Source: Clostridium brassicae
Lineage (GTDB): Bacteria; Bacillota; Clostridia; Clostridiales; Clostridiaceae
Direction of reading: 5' to 3'
Length of the DNA stretch: 64,000 bases
Assembly: GCF_026738875.1 (NCBI RefSeq)
Contig: NZ_JAPQFJ010000014.1
Span: forward strand, 1 to 64,000
The notes beneath the pieces were generated by a model. That model had not been told where the DNA came from, made no database searches, and saw only the letters and a program-made list of their open reading frames with translations. Every line of letters starts with the position of its first letter. Position 1 is the stretch's first letter. The position numbers and the translations under genes were made by a program. Shown here piece by piece: positions 1-8,147 of the stretch.

Positions 1-125
1 TAAGGGTGGCAGGTAATAGTTAAATTGCGGCTGGCGAGATTTTTATACGTGCCTTAAGGCATAATGCTGGTAAAGTGCCCTTATAGGGCTTAAGAAAAAC
101 CACCAGCTAAGCTGGTGGATATTTA
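1..125 (+). other. Unidentified structured stretch ending in a perfect hairpin
   Basis: This segment is clearly more GC-rich than the DNA after it and has several possible hairpins: GTGCC/GGCAT around 50-64, GCCC/GGGC around 77-89, and a perfect eight-base stem CCACCAGC-TAA-GCTGGTGG at 100-118. No open reading frame is visible and the window cuts its left side. Palindromes like the last one occur at the ends of IS200/IS605-family elements, so it could be the right end (omega-RNA and subterminal palindrome) of such an element lying to the left. That is a guess from general appearance. The conserved parts of RNase P RNA, tmRNA and T-box leaders were looked for and not found. Confidence 0.3.
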
Positions 126-278
126 TTTGAAAAATTTTCATAGAAATACTTTTATTATTTAGCATTTAAGGTTACAATAGAAATATTACTATATAATAAT
201 TTCTGTTCTATATAGAATATATAGAAATAAGATAATAAGTCCTATTCTATTTAGAAAGAATATACCAGGAGGTAAAGT

Positions 279-623
279 ATGGATAAAGAAAAGTTACATG
301 AATGCGGATGTGGATGTGGATGCGAAAGCGAACACGAACATCACCACGAGCATGAACATGAATGTGGATGCGGATGTGGAGATCATGAACCACTAATTGT
401 TGAACTAGAAGATGAAAATGGTAATGTTGTACCATGTGAAGTAGTAGATGGATTTGAATATAATGGTAATGAATATGCGCTTGTACAAAATTCAGAAGAT
501 GAATCTGTTTATTTATTTAAAGTAGTTGGCGAAGGCGAAGAAGGGGAATTAGTGGTTCCTGAAGATAAAGAATTTGAAGAAGCTACAGCTTATTACGAAT
601 CACTATTAGAAGAAGAGGAATAA
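279..623 (+). CDS. DUF1292 family protein with Cys/His-rich N-terminus
   Basis: Small acidic protein of 114 residues. Residues 7-36 are almost only Cys, His, Gly and Glu: CGCGCGC at 9-15, a run of six His between 19 and 27, then CGCGC at 29-33. That gives seven Cys and eight His, an evident metal-binding patch. Residues 38-110 look like the DUF1292 (YrzB-like) fold: a short beta-rich region rich in Glu/Asp with the typical 'DENGNVVPCEV' and 'YNGNEYALV' stretches. The function of DUF1292 proteins is not known to me; the tail suggests metal storage, sensing or delivery. A good ribosome binding site (AGGAGGT) lies eight bases before the ATG. It is followed by its own terminator, so it is probably monocistronic. 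Confidence 0.75.
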   Translation: MDKEKLHECGCGCGCESEHEHHHEHEHECGCGCGDHEPLIVELEDENGNVVPCEVVDGFEYNGNEYALVQNSEDESVYLFKVVGEGEEGELVVPEDKEFEEATAYYESLLEEEE

Positions 624-630
624 TAATAAT

Positions 631-659
631 AAAAGTCGTTGCATTTGCATCGGCTTTTT
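631..659 (+). terminator. Rho-independent terminator after DUF1292 gene
   Basis: The stem AAGTCG(T)TGCA / TGCA(T)CGGCTT is followed by TTTTT, directly after the three in-frame or near-frame stops of the preceding gene. Its position shows that a start codon at 639 for the next gene would lie inside the terminator, which favours the GTG at 690. Confidence 0.8.
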
Positions 660-689
660 CCAATGTGGGAAGAGATTAGAGGTGATTTT

Positions 690-1343
690 GTGGAAAAATT
701 GGCTATATTTGATGTAGATTACACTTTAACTAAAAGAGAAACGTTTATAGAGCTATACAGGTTTATGTTGAAAAAAGATATAAAATTATTATTTCATTTT
801 CCAAACACTTTAAAAACAGCTTTTTTTTACTTATTTAAAATATATGATGCTGGAAAAGCAAAAGAGGCTTTTGGGAGATTTTTAAATGGAATCCATGAAG
901 AAGATTTGAAAAATATAGTGAAAGAGTTTTATGAAAAAAGATTAAGCAAAATTCTATATAAAGATGCAATAGAAACAATAAAAAAGCTAAAAACAGAAGG
1001 ATATAAAATTTATTTAATTTCAGCATCTCCAGAAATTTATTTAAAAGAATTATATAATATAAAAGAGGTTGATAAAATAATTGGGACTAAATTTAGATGT
1101 CAAAATGGTATATACCATAGTATAATAGAAGGAGAAAACTGTAAAGGTGAAGAAAAAGTAAAGAGATTAAAAGAAGTTTTAAAGAATGAAAATATGGAAG
1201 TAGATTTTAAAGAATCTTACATGTTTTCTGATTCTTTATCAGATTTACCTTTATTTAAACTTGTAGGAAAGCCATACCTTATAAATTATAGGGGTAATCC
1301 TAATAAAAATAAAGATAACATAGAGATGTTAAAATGGGAATAG
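690..1343 (+). CDS. HAD-superfamily (subfamily IB) phosphatase
   Basis: Protein of 217 residues from a GTG start with AGAGGTGA just upstream. A longer reading from 639 is open but begins inside a terminator. The N-terminus carries the HAD nucleophile motif DVDYTLT (Asp8 and Asp10). The middle has ISASPE (motif II) and the C-terminus has SDSLSDLPL (motif IV) with the typical 'FKLVGKPYLIN' that follows it in phosphoserine-phosphatase-like HAD-IB enzymes. It should hydrolyse a small phosphomonoester in the cytoplasm; the substrate cannot be read from the sequence. Only 15 bases separate it from the next gene, so the two are probably co-transcribed. Confidence 0.8.
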   Translation: MEKLAIFDVDYTLTKRETFIELYRFMLKKDIKLLFHFPNTLKTAFFYLFKIYDAGKAKEAFGRFLNGIHEEDLKNIVKEFYEKRLSKILYKDAIETIKKLKTEGYKIYLISASPEIYLKELYNIKEVDKIIGTKFRCQNGIYHSIIEGENCKGEEKVKRLKEVLKNENMEVDFKESYMFSDSLSDLPLFKLVGKPYLINYRGNPNKNKDNIEMLKWE

Positions 1344-1358
1344 AATTGGAGGGGTATT

Positions 1359-2183
1359 ATGGAGGAATGTTTTAGAGAAAAATTTATTTATAACAATGAT
1401 ATAAAATCTTCAAAGGAATTTGATTTATTTAACCCTAATGGTGGTAAATCTTTGTATGAAGTTTTAAGAATTGTGGAAGGGGTTCCATTGTTTTTAGAGG
1501 ATCACCTTGAAAGATTGGAAAATTCTGCAGAGGTTACTTCGTTAAAATTATGGATGAAAAAAGATGAAATTAAAAATAAAATTTATAAACTTTGTAAAGT
1601 AAACGATATATTTTTCGGAAATATAAAGCTTATATTTAACTACAAGGAAGATGAAAGTGAAAATTTTTTGGCTTATTTTATAAAACATAAGTATCCTTCA
1701 AAAGATATGTATGAAGAGGGAGTAGCTACAGCTTTATATCATGCAGAAAGAGAAAATCCAAATGCGAAGGTTATAAATTCAAAACTTAGAGAAGATACAA
1801 ATAATTTTATAAGAGAGAAAAATATTTATGAAGCTATTTTAGTGGACAATGATGGTTATATAACTGAAGGAAGCAGATCTACTATTTTTGCTATTAAGGG
1901 GGATAAGGTATACACTTCTCCTATAAAAGATGTTCTTCCTGGGATAACTAGAAAATATGTTTTAAAGGTATGTAAACAGCTAGACATAGATGCTATAGAA
2001 GAGAGAATACATCATACTAATATAGATGACATAGACTCGTTTTTTATTTGCGGCACTTCTCCAAAGATTCTACCTATACATAAAGTAGATCATATTAAGT
2101 GTGATATAAACAATTGTATTCTTGAAAAAATAAAACTAGGTTATGACAATATTATAAAACAATATATAAATTTTAATAAATAG
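1359..2183 (+). CDS. Class IV aminotransferase (aminodeoxychorismate lyase / branched-chain aminotransferase type)
   Basis: PLP enzyme of 274 residues. Fold-type IV hallmarks are visible: an N-terminal half with 'SLYEVLRIVEGVPLFLEDHLERL', the Schiff-base lysine in NSKLR (Lys142), and the cofactor-binding 'TEGSRSTIF' stretch around residue 170, followed by a C-terminal 'FICGTSPKILPI'. The length fits 4-amino-4-deoxychorismate lyase (PabC) or D-amino-acid/branched-chain transaminases, which cannot be separated by eye. The start ATG follows GGAGGGG. The gene closes a two-gene unit with the HAD phosphatase and is followed by a long palindrome. Confidence 0.75.
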   Translation: MEECFREKFIYNNDIKSSKEFDLFNPNGGKSLYEVLRIVEGVPLFLEDHLERLENSAEVTSLKLWMKKDEIKNKIYKLCKVNDIFFGNIKLIFNYKEDESENFLAYFIKHKYPSKDMYEEGVATALYHAERENPNAKVINSKLREDTNNFIREKNIYEAILVDNDGYITEGSRSTIFAIKGDKVYTSPIKDVLPGITRKYVLKVCKQLDIDAIEERIHHTNIDDIDSFFICGTSPKILPIHKVDHIKCDINNCILEKIKLGYDNIIKQYINFNK

Positions 2184-2188
2184 GATTC

Positions 2189-2229
2189 CTTTGTTTTAGA
2201 TGAAAATTTTTATTTCATCTAAAACAAAG
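2189..2229. repeat. Perfect 17-bp inverted repeat between aminotransferase and antiterminator genes
   Basis: CTTTGTTTTAGATGAAA (2189-2205) is repeated exactly in inverted form at 2213-2229 around a seven-base AT loop. Neither side is followed by a convincing T-run, so this may be a weak terminator, an mRNA 3' end structure or an operator. It is not a recognisable RAT sequence for the LicT-like protein encoded next. Confidence 0.6.
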
Positions 2230-2317
2230 AAAATTCTATAAGTATTATAAATAATATCTGCTAATTTTAAGAAACTAGAGAATATGATCTTTCATTTATT
2301 ATGGAAAGGAAAATATT

Positions 2318-3139
2318 ATGTATGTGATTAAAAAAATTTTAAATAATAATGTTGTTGTAGCTCAAAGGGAAAAGGATGAAGTAATAGTTGTTGGAAAAGG
2401 AGTTGGATATGATTTAAAAAAAGATATGCCTATTCCGGAGGAGAGAATAGAGAATCTCTTTATAAAGGAAAAAGGGGAAAATGGAGGCAATTACAGTAAA
2501 CTTTTTGAAAAAATTAATAATAAAGTAATTGCTATATCTGAAGAAATAATATCTTATTCTGAAAATGAACTAAATATAAAATTAAATGAATCTATACATT
2601 TGTCACTTGCAGACCATATAAATTTTGCTATTCAAAGAATAAAAAAAGGAATAAAAATAGAAAATCCTTTTTTAAATGAATTAAAAGTGTTATATCCTAA
2701 AGAATTTGAATTAGCACAAAAAGCTTTAGAAATTATAAATAAAGAATTTGACACAAAACTTCCAGAAGATGAGATAGGGTTTATATGCCTTCATATAAGA
2801 GCAGCTATAGAAAAACAAAATGTAGGTAGTTCTTTAAACTATACAAAAAAGATAAAGGATGTAATGGACTTCATATTAAAACTTATAGATAAAACAATAG
2901 ATGAAAAATCTTTTGAATATGTCAGAACATTAACACATATTAAGTTTATGTTAGATAGGTTAAATAATAATAAACCTATAAAAAATGAACTTTTAGAAGG
3001 GATAAAAAAAGACTTATACATTGAATACAATATAGCAATAAAGGTAGCAATGAAAATAGAAACTGTTTTTAATGTAAAAGTCCCTGAAGATGAAATTGGT
3101 TACATTGCTTTTCACTTAAGAAGACTTATAGCTTGTTAA
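2318..3139 (+). CDS. BglG/LicT-family transcription antiterminator
   Basis: RNA-binding antiterminator of 273 residues. Residues 1-55 form the CAT RNA-binding domain (MYVIKKILNNNVVVA, then 'VVGKGVGY'). PRD1 (about 65-170) and PRD2 (about 171-273) follow. The four phosphorylatable histidines sit at His100, His159 (GFICLHI), His207 (LTHIKF) and His266 (GYIAFHL), almost the same numbers as in LicT. Such proteins bind a ribonucleic antiterminator overlapping a terminator in the leader of sugar-uptake operons and are controlled by PTS phosphorylation. No PTS gene, beta-glucosidase or obvious RAT site is in this window, so the target must lie elsewhere. The gene stands alone before the chemotaxis operon. 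Confidence 0.85.
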   Translation: MYVIKKILNNNVVVAQREKDEVIVVGKGVGYDLKKDMPIPEERIENLFIKEKGENGGNYSKLFEKINNKVIAISEEIISYSENELNIKLNESIHLSLADHINFAIQRIKKGIKIENPFLNELKVLYPKEFELAQKALEIINKEFDTKLPEDEIGFICLHIRAAIEKQNVGSSLNYTKKIKDVMDFILKLIDKTIDEKSFEYVRTLTHIKFMLDRLNNNKPIKNELLEGIKKDLYIEYNIAIKVAMKIETVFNVKVPEDEIGYIAFHLRRLIAC

Positions 3140-3162
3140 AATTTTCATAAATATATAATCTA

Positions 3163-3189
3163 TAAAGTATGATGTATTAATAACGATAA
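3163..3189 (+). promoter_or_regulatory. Sigma-28 (SigD) promoter of the chemotaxis operon
   Basis: TAAA at 3163-3166 and CGATAA at 3184-3189 are separated by exactly 17 bases, matching the sigma-28 pattern TAAA-N15-NNCGATAA. It lies 69 bases upstream of the DUF342 gene start. Confidence 0.75.
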
Positions 3190-3257
3190 ATTTATTACTA
3201 TAGTAGATGCATTGTTGGAATATTTTGTTATACCATAAAATGGTAGGGGGTTATTAT

Positions 3258-5267
3258 GTGGCTGAAAAAATTTTCTGTGGTAAAGCCTTAGATGAATGTT
3301 TAGAATTAGCTAGTAGTGAATTGAATATTTCAAAAGAAAATATTCAATATGAAATTATAGAGAATAAACAAAGATTTTTTAAAAGAAAAGTTTCTATAAA
3401 AGTTAATGTTTATGAGGATGAACTTAGTTTTAATAAAGATGAATCAGATAAAAAAGAATCAAATGAGGAAGATTTAAAAATTCAAGATTTAGAACATAAA
3501 AAAACAAAAGTTCAAAATGGAAAAATAAAGGTTGAAAATGGAAAAATAATAGTTAAAGATCCTAAAGAAGATGGAAGACCAGCTATATTAAGAGTTCCTA
3601 AAGGAAATATGAAAGTTTTAGTAGATAATGTTGAAGTAGATTATCAAAAAGAGGTTTATGAGGAAAGCAATATAGAAGTTATTTTTGAAGAAAGTGTTGC
3701 ACAAAGAATAATGAATATAAGTATATCTCCAGATAACATGAAGGTTTTTATAAATATCAGTTATGTTCCTAAAAAAACATATAAACTTAAGGATTCTAAG
3801 GAGGAAATTCAATTAACTTTGGAGAATGAAGTAGACAAAATAGAAAATCCTCCTCTTTATAATCAAGATGAAATTAAACAAGAATTGCTGGCAAAGGGTA
3901 TTAAATTTGGTATAATAGAAGAAAACATAGAAAATTGTACTAAAATGGAAAATGTTGAAGAAATTTTAGTGGCAGAAGGTCTTTATCCAATAGATGGTGT
4001 GAATGATGAAATTCAAATAAAATTTAATACAAGAGAACAAATAAGTGATTTAGAGGAAGATAGTACTGGTAGAATAGATTATAAAAGTATTGGATATGTT
4101 AAAGAAGTAAAAAAAGGAGATATTTTAGCTGTAAACATAAAAGGTAAATCTGGGAAAGATGGACTAGATGTAAAAGGCAAAATTAAAAAACACATAGTTG
4201 GTAAGAAGCTCTTTCTTAAAGCGGGAGAGGGATGCGAACTTTTAGATGAAAATACTATAGTAGCTTCTATAGAAGGTAAGCCATATGCTAAAGGAAATTT
4301 ATTTGTTGTACATCAACTTCATGAAGTTAACAGTGATGTAGATATAAAAACGGGTAATGTTAAGTTTAATGGCGATATAATGATTCGTGGTAATGTAAAG
4401 GAAGGGATGATAGTAGAAGCTGGGCATAACTTGTTTGTAGAAAAAAATGTAGAAAAAGGCAATATATGTGCTAAAGGTGATTTGGAAGTATTAGGAAATG
4501 TTATTAATTCCACAGTATGTTCTGGGGGAGAAGAAATAACAAAAATCAGTAAAGTAAATGCTTTGGAAAAATTACACAAAGGATTAGTGACTCTTATAGA
4601 AACAGTAGAAAATATAAGAAAACTTAATCTTATAGAACAAAAAGTGCGTGATGGAGAAATGATTAAATTGCTCATTGAAAACAAATTTAAATATATTCCC
4701 GAAATTTGTTTCAAATATGTAAAACTTGTTGAGAAGGAATCAGTAGAGGATGAAGTAACACTTTCAAAGCTTATGAGTCAAAAACTTATAGATTTTGGAC
4801 CACTTAATATCAATACTTACAGAGAACTTAGTATTTTAGCTGAACTAGTAAACAAAAATATTAAAAAAATTCGTGATACTTTATCTATGCCTGTTAATAT
4901 TAGAATAAGTTATTGTCAAGATTCGGATTTAAGAAGTTCGGGTAGAATAACAATTACAGGGAAGGGAGAATATGTTTCAAATATTAAGGCAAGTGAATCT
5001 GTAATATTTGAAGATCCTCGTAGTGTAGTGAGGGGTGGTGTGATAAAGGCTAGTAATGAAATAAGATGTAAAGAAGTTGGAAGTGAAGGAGGAGTATCTA
5101 CCAAGCTTATTGTTAAAGATAAAGGTAATATATGGGTAGATAAAGCCTATCAAAATACATGTTTTATAGTTGGAGGAAAAGAATATGTATTGGATATTGC
5201 TAGTAAAGATATTCATGCATATTTGGATTCTAAAGGAGAACTGATTGTGGACAAGTTTATTCTATAG
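3258..5267 (+). CDS. fapA: FapA-type DUF342 protein with Jag-like N-terminal domain
   Basis: Protein of 669 residues from the GTG at 3258, preceded by GGGGG. An upstream ATG at 3207 has no ribosome binding site. Residues 1-55 ('AEKIFCGKALDECLELASSELNI...') look like the Jag-N domain that precedes RNA-binding domains in KhpB/Jag proteins. After a charged linker, a region around residues 75-180 recalls a KH/R3H-like beta-alpha segment. From about 260 to the end there is the DUF342/FapA beta-helix-like repeat region with many Gly turns ('VKTGNVKFNGDIMIRGNV', 'GGVIKASNEIRCKEVGSEGG'). In Vibrio, FapA influences flagellar assembly. Its place at the head of the chemotaxis operon, behind a SigD promoter, fits a motility role here; the biochemical activity is unknown. 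Confidence 0.75.
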   Translation: MAEKIFCGKALDECLELASSELNISKENIQYEIIENKQRFFKRKVSIKVNVYEDELSFNKDESDKKESNEEDLKIQDLEHKKTKVQNGKIKVENGKIIVKDPKEDGRPAILRVPKGNMKVLVDNVEVDYQKEVYEESNIEVIFEESVAQRIMNISISPDNMKVFINISYVPKKTYKLKDSKEEIQLTLENEVDKIENPPLYNQDEIKQELLAKGIKFGIIEENIENCTKMENVEEILVAEGLYPIDGVNDEIQIKFNTREQISDLEEDSTGRIDYKSIGYVKEVKKGDILAVNIKGKSGKDGLDVKGKIKKHIVGKKLFLKAGEGCELLDENTIVASIEGKPYAKGNLFVVHQLHEVNSDVDIKTGNVKFNGDIMIRGNVKEGMIVEAGHNLFVEKNVEKGNICAKGDLEVLGNVINSTVCSGGEEITKISKVNALEKLHKGLVTLIETVENIRKLNLIEQKVRDGEMIKLLIENKFKYIPEICFKYVKLVEKESVEDEVTLSKLMSQKLIDFGPLNINTYRELSILAELVNKNIKKIRDTLSMPVNIRISYCQDSDLRSSGRITITGKGEYVSNIKASESVIFEDPRSVVRGGVIKASNEIRCKEVGSEGGVSTKLIVKDKGNIWVDKAYQNTCFIVGGKEYVLDIASKDIHAYLDSKGELIVDKFIL

Positions 5268-5279
5268 GGAGGTATACTT

Positions 5280-5732
5280 ATGAATAATAGTGAAATAAAA
5301 GTATTGATTTTTAAAATAAATGATCAATATTATGCTACAGACATAATGGAAGTTGAAAGGATACTTGGTTATACTGAACCTACTAAGTTACCTGATTCAC
5401 CAGAGTTTGTAGAAGGAGTAATAAATTATGAAGGCAACATACTTCCAATAATGAGTTTAGTGAAAAAATTCAATATAGATTGTAAAGAGTCAGAAGGAGA
5501 TGCTAAAATTATTGTTGCGAAGCAAGAAGAAAATAAAATAGGAATAATTGTTGATATAGTATCAGAAGTTAGGGACGTTAAAATGGAAAATATTGAAGAG
5601 CCCCCAGAAATCGTAGCAGGAATATCAAAACGATATATAAAAGGATTAATTAAAACTAATGAACAAATAATAATCTTTTTAAATCTCTCTACTATATTAA
5701 CGAGAGAAGAAAAAGAACAAATTTTGAGATAA
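5280..5732 (+). CDS. cheW: Chemotaxis coupling protein CheW (first copy)
   Basis: Protein of 150 residues, one CheW domain. It shows 'KVLIFKINDQYYATDIMEVERIL', the 'LPDSPEFVEGVINYEGNILPIMSL' stretch that normally reads 'PEFVxGVINLRGxVIPVIDL', and 'GIIVDIVSEV'. It couples receptors to CheA at the membrane-proximal array. A second CheW lies at 11237; the two differ clearly, which suggests different receptor or CheA contacts. The ATG is preceded by GGGAGG, and the spacing of 12 bases after fapA points to one transcript. Confidence 0.88.
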   Translation: MNNSEIKVLIFKINDQYYATDIMEVERILGYTEPTKLPDSPEFVEGVINYEGNILPIMSLVKKFNIDCKESEGDAKIIVAKQEENKIGIIVDIVSEVRDVKMENIEEPPEIVAGISKRYIKGLIKTNEQIIIFLNLSTILTREEKEQILR

Positions 5733-5742
5733 GGTGTAGATT

Positions 5743-6231
5743 ATGAACAACGATGAAGTGAGGGTTGGAATTGCAGATTTAAATACTGCGTTACCACCAA
5801 AAAAACTTATAACTGTCGGACTGGGTTCTTGTATAGGAATAGCTCTTTATGATAAACATAAGAAAATAGGCGGGCTTGCTCATATTATGCTTCCAGATAG
5901 CTCTCAATTTACTAAGGTTAATAATCCTATGAAATTTGCGGATCTTGCTATACCTTTATTAATTGAAGAAATGGAGAAAAAAGGAGCAGTCAAGAGAAGT
6001 ATTGTAGCTAAAATTGCAGGTGGAGCATCTATGTTTAATTTTTCTGATAAAAGTATGATTATGGATATTGGAAATAGAAATGGTAATTCTGTTAAAAAAG
6101 TTTTGAAAGAATTATCTATTCCCTTATTAAGTGAGTCAATAGGGGGGAATAAAGGAAGAACAATGATATTCAATACTTTAGATGGAATGGTACAAATAAA
6201 AACCGTTGGTATGGAAATTAAAGAAATATAG
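5743..6231 (+). CDS. cheD: Chemoreceptor glutamine deamidase CheD
   Basis: Protein of 162 residues, the usual length of CheD. The catalytic set is visible: Thr24 and Cys30 in 'ITVGLGSCIGIAL' and His47 in 'GGLAHIMLPDS', each three residues after the Thermotoga numbering (Thr21, Cys27, His44). The enzyme deamidates specific receptor glutamines and forms a complex with CheC, which is encoded further down the same operon, so the Bacillus/Thermotoga-type CheC-CheD-CheY adaptation branch is present. Confidence 0.92.
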   Translation: MNNDEVRVGIADLNTALPPKKLITVGLGSCIGIALYDKHKKIGGLAHIMLPDSSQFTKVNNPMKFADLAIPLLIEEMEKKGAVKRSIVAKIAGGASMFNFSDKSMIMDIGNRNGNSVKKVLKELSIPLLSESIGGNKGRTMIFNTLDGMVQIKTVGMEIKEI

Positions 6232-6247
6232 ATGGAGTGATTTTATT

Positions 6248-7357
6248 TTGGACAAGATTAAGGTTATTGTAGTTGATGATTCTGCATTAATGAGAAAAAT
6301 TATTTCTGATATTATTAATTCTGATAATAGCATGGAAGTAATAGCTACTTGTAGAAATGGCGAAGACTTACTTATGAAATTACAGAAACTAAAACCAGAT
6401 ATAATAACTTTAGATGTAGAAATGCCAAAAATGGATGGCATAACAACTTTAAAAAATTTAAAATTGAATAGATACAATATACCTATAATAGTTTTAAGCA
6501 GCATATCTAAAAGGGGAACAGATTTAACCTTTGAATGTCTAGAAAATGGCGCCTTTGATTTTATACCTAAACCATCAGGGGCTATATCTTTAGATATAAA
6601 CAAGATTGAAGACGCCCTTAAAAGTAAAATAAAGCTTGCTTATAATAAAAATTATGATTCAGATAAAAAATATGACTTGGACAATAGAATTGAGACAGAA
6701 GAACCAAAAAAGGAGTTTATAAAAATTAAAGAGGATATAAAAAAAGAAGATATAAAAAGGGAAGTCATTTTTACTTCAAATGTTAGAAGTAAAAAAATTA
6801 ATGCTGTAGTTATTGGTGCATCAACAGGAGGACCAAAAGCATTATACAAAGTAGTAACAAAATTACCCAAAGATATAGGAATACCCGTATTTATAGTTCA
6901 GCATATGCCAGTTGGGTTTACTAAAGCTTTTGCTGATAGACTAAATGCAAATAGTGAAATTGAGGTAGTAGAAGCAACTGATGGAGAAAGCATTAGAAAT
7001 AATGTGGTTTATGTGGCAAGAGGTGGAATTCATATGGAAGTAGGTGGAGATAAAAAGATTCATTTTAATACAGATCCTCCTATTTGGGGAGTTAGACCAG
7101 CTGTTGATAAATTATTTATATCAGCTTCTAAGATCTATAAAGAAAATTTATTAAGTGTAGTTTTAACAGGTATGGGTAAAGATGGCGCTGAAGGCACAAT
7201 AGTAGTTAAAGATAATGGTGGAATTACTATTTCAGAGGATAAGTCTACATGTACTATTTATGGGATGCCTAAAGCTGCTTATGAAACAGGCAAAGTTGAT
7301 AAAGTATTTCCTATAGACTATATTGCAGAAGCTATAATAAAAATTATAAAGAGCTAG
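6248..7357 (+). CDS. cheB: Protein-glutamate methylesterase/response regulator CheB
   Basis: The likely start is TTG at 6248, eight bases after GGAGTG. An open frame from 6206 overlaps cheD by 26 bases and adds residues foreign to the family. The product has 369 residues. Residues 1-120 are a receiver domain with the acidic pair Asp10/Asp11 and phosphoacceptor Asp56 (TLDVEMPKMDG). A Lys/Glu-rich linker follows, then the methylesterase domain with the Ser-His-Asp triad in 'GASTGGPKAL' (about 191), 'VQHMP' (about 219) and 'GMGKDGAEG' (about 311). It removes methyl groups added by CheR and may also deamidate. Confidence 0.9.
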   Translation: MDKIKVIVVDDSALMRKIISDIINSDNSMEVIATCRNGEDLLMKLQKLKPDIITLDVEMPKMDGITTLKNLKLNRYNIPIIVLSSISKRGTDLTFECLENGAFDFIPKPSGAISLDINKIEDALKSKIKLAYNKNYDSDKKYDLDNRIETEEPKKEFIKIKEDIKKEDIKREVIFTSNVRSKKINAVVIGASTGGPKALYKVVTKLPKDIGIPVFIVQHMPVGFTKAFADRLNANSEIEVVEATDGESIRNNVVYVARGGIHMEVGGDKKIHFNTDPPIWGVRPAVDKLFISASKIYKENLLSVVLTGMGKDGAEGTIVVKDNGGITISEDKSTCTIYGMPKAAYETGKVDKVFPIDYIAEAIIKIIKS

Positions 7358-7367
7358 GAGAGAAGGT

Positions 7368-8135
7368 ATGGACTTAGAAAAATTTAAAGAATGGGTTTTA
7401 AAAGAATTTAATATAAATCTATTTGCATATAAATCTAATCAGCTTCATAGAAGAATTCTAAGCTTAATGTCTAGAGTGGGAGTTAATTCAGTAGATGAAT
7501 ATGTTGCTCTACTGAAAAAAGATAAAGAACAGAGACAAAAGTTTCTTGATTTTATAACGATAAATGTAACAGAGTTTTTTAGAAATCCTGAAATTTTTCA
7601 AGAATTAAAAGTTAAGATAGAAAAAGAATTACTGCTAAGAGAAAAGAACTTAAAAATATGGAGTGCAGCATGCTCTATAGGTGCAGAGCCTTATTCTATC
7701 GCTATGATTTTAGACAATCTAAAAGAAAAGGGAAGACATAGTATTTTAGCAACTGACTTAGATGAAAGTATTTTACAAAGAGCTAGAAAAGGTGAATATG
7801 TAAAATCTGAAATAAAAAATATTAGTAATGAGCATCTAAAAAAATATTTTACCGAAAATGGTGATAAATATTTGATTGATTCAAGAATAAAAAATATGGT
7901 AAACTTTAAAAAACACGATTTAATACTTGATTCTTATGAAAAGGGATTCGATTTAATAGTATGCAGAAATGTGGTAATATATTTTAACCAAGAAATTAAA
8001 GAAGAGATTTATAAAAAATTCAGTGCTTCTCTTAAACCAGGAGGATTACTTTTTGTAGGAGCTACTGAAAGTATATACAATTACAGAGATTATGGTTTTG
8101 AAAAGGCTTCTACCTTTATTTATAGGAAACAATAA
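7368..8135 (+). CDS. cheR: Chemotaxis methyltransferase CheR
   Basis: Protein of 255 residues, normal for CheR. The N-terminal helical domain has 'RRILSLMSRVGVNSVDEYVALL' and 'FITINVTEFFRNPEIF'. The SAM-binding domain has 'IWSAACSIGAEPYSIAM' (a variant of the usual GCSTGEEPYS) and ends in 'DLIVCRNVVIYF'. It methylates receptor glutamates with S-adenosylmethionine. The start ATG at 7368 follows AGGAGAGAAGG, and the gene sits 10 bases after cheB. Confidence 0.92.
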   Translation: MDLEKFKEWVLKEFNINLFAYKSNQLHRRILSLMSRVGVNSVDEYVALLKKDKEQRQKFLDFITINVTEFFRNPEIFQELKVKIEKELLLREKNLKIWSAACSIGAEPYSIAMILDNLKEKGRHSILATDLDESILQRARKGEYVKSEIKNISNEHLKKYFTENGDKYLIDSRIKNMVNFKKHDLILDSYEKGFDLIVCRNVVIYFNQEIKEEIYKKFSASLKPGGLLFVGATESIYNYRDYGFEKASTFIYRKQ

Positions 8136-8147
8136 GGAGGGAAAAAT

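Noticed and set aside
1-125. 3' end of RNase P RNA, tmRNA or a T-box leader
   Set aside because: The conserved ACAGAA...GCTTA part of RNase P, the CCA-ending tRNA-like end of tmRNA, and the GGNACCGCG T-box sequence are absent; only general structure is visible.
247-435. His-rich minus-strand open frame opposite the DUF1292 gene
   Set aside because: It mirrors the Cys/His repeat of the real gene and has no ribosome binding site.
2189-2229. RAT antiterminator target of the LicT-like protein
   Set aside because: The palindrome has no resemblance to RAT sequences and is not overlapped by a classic terminator with a T-run.
4319-5216. Minus-strand open frames inside the DUF342 gene
   Set aside because: They lie wholly in a well-supported plus-strand gene and show no motif or start site.
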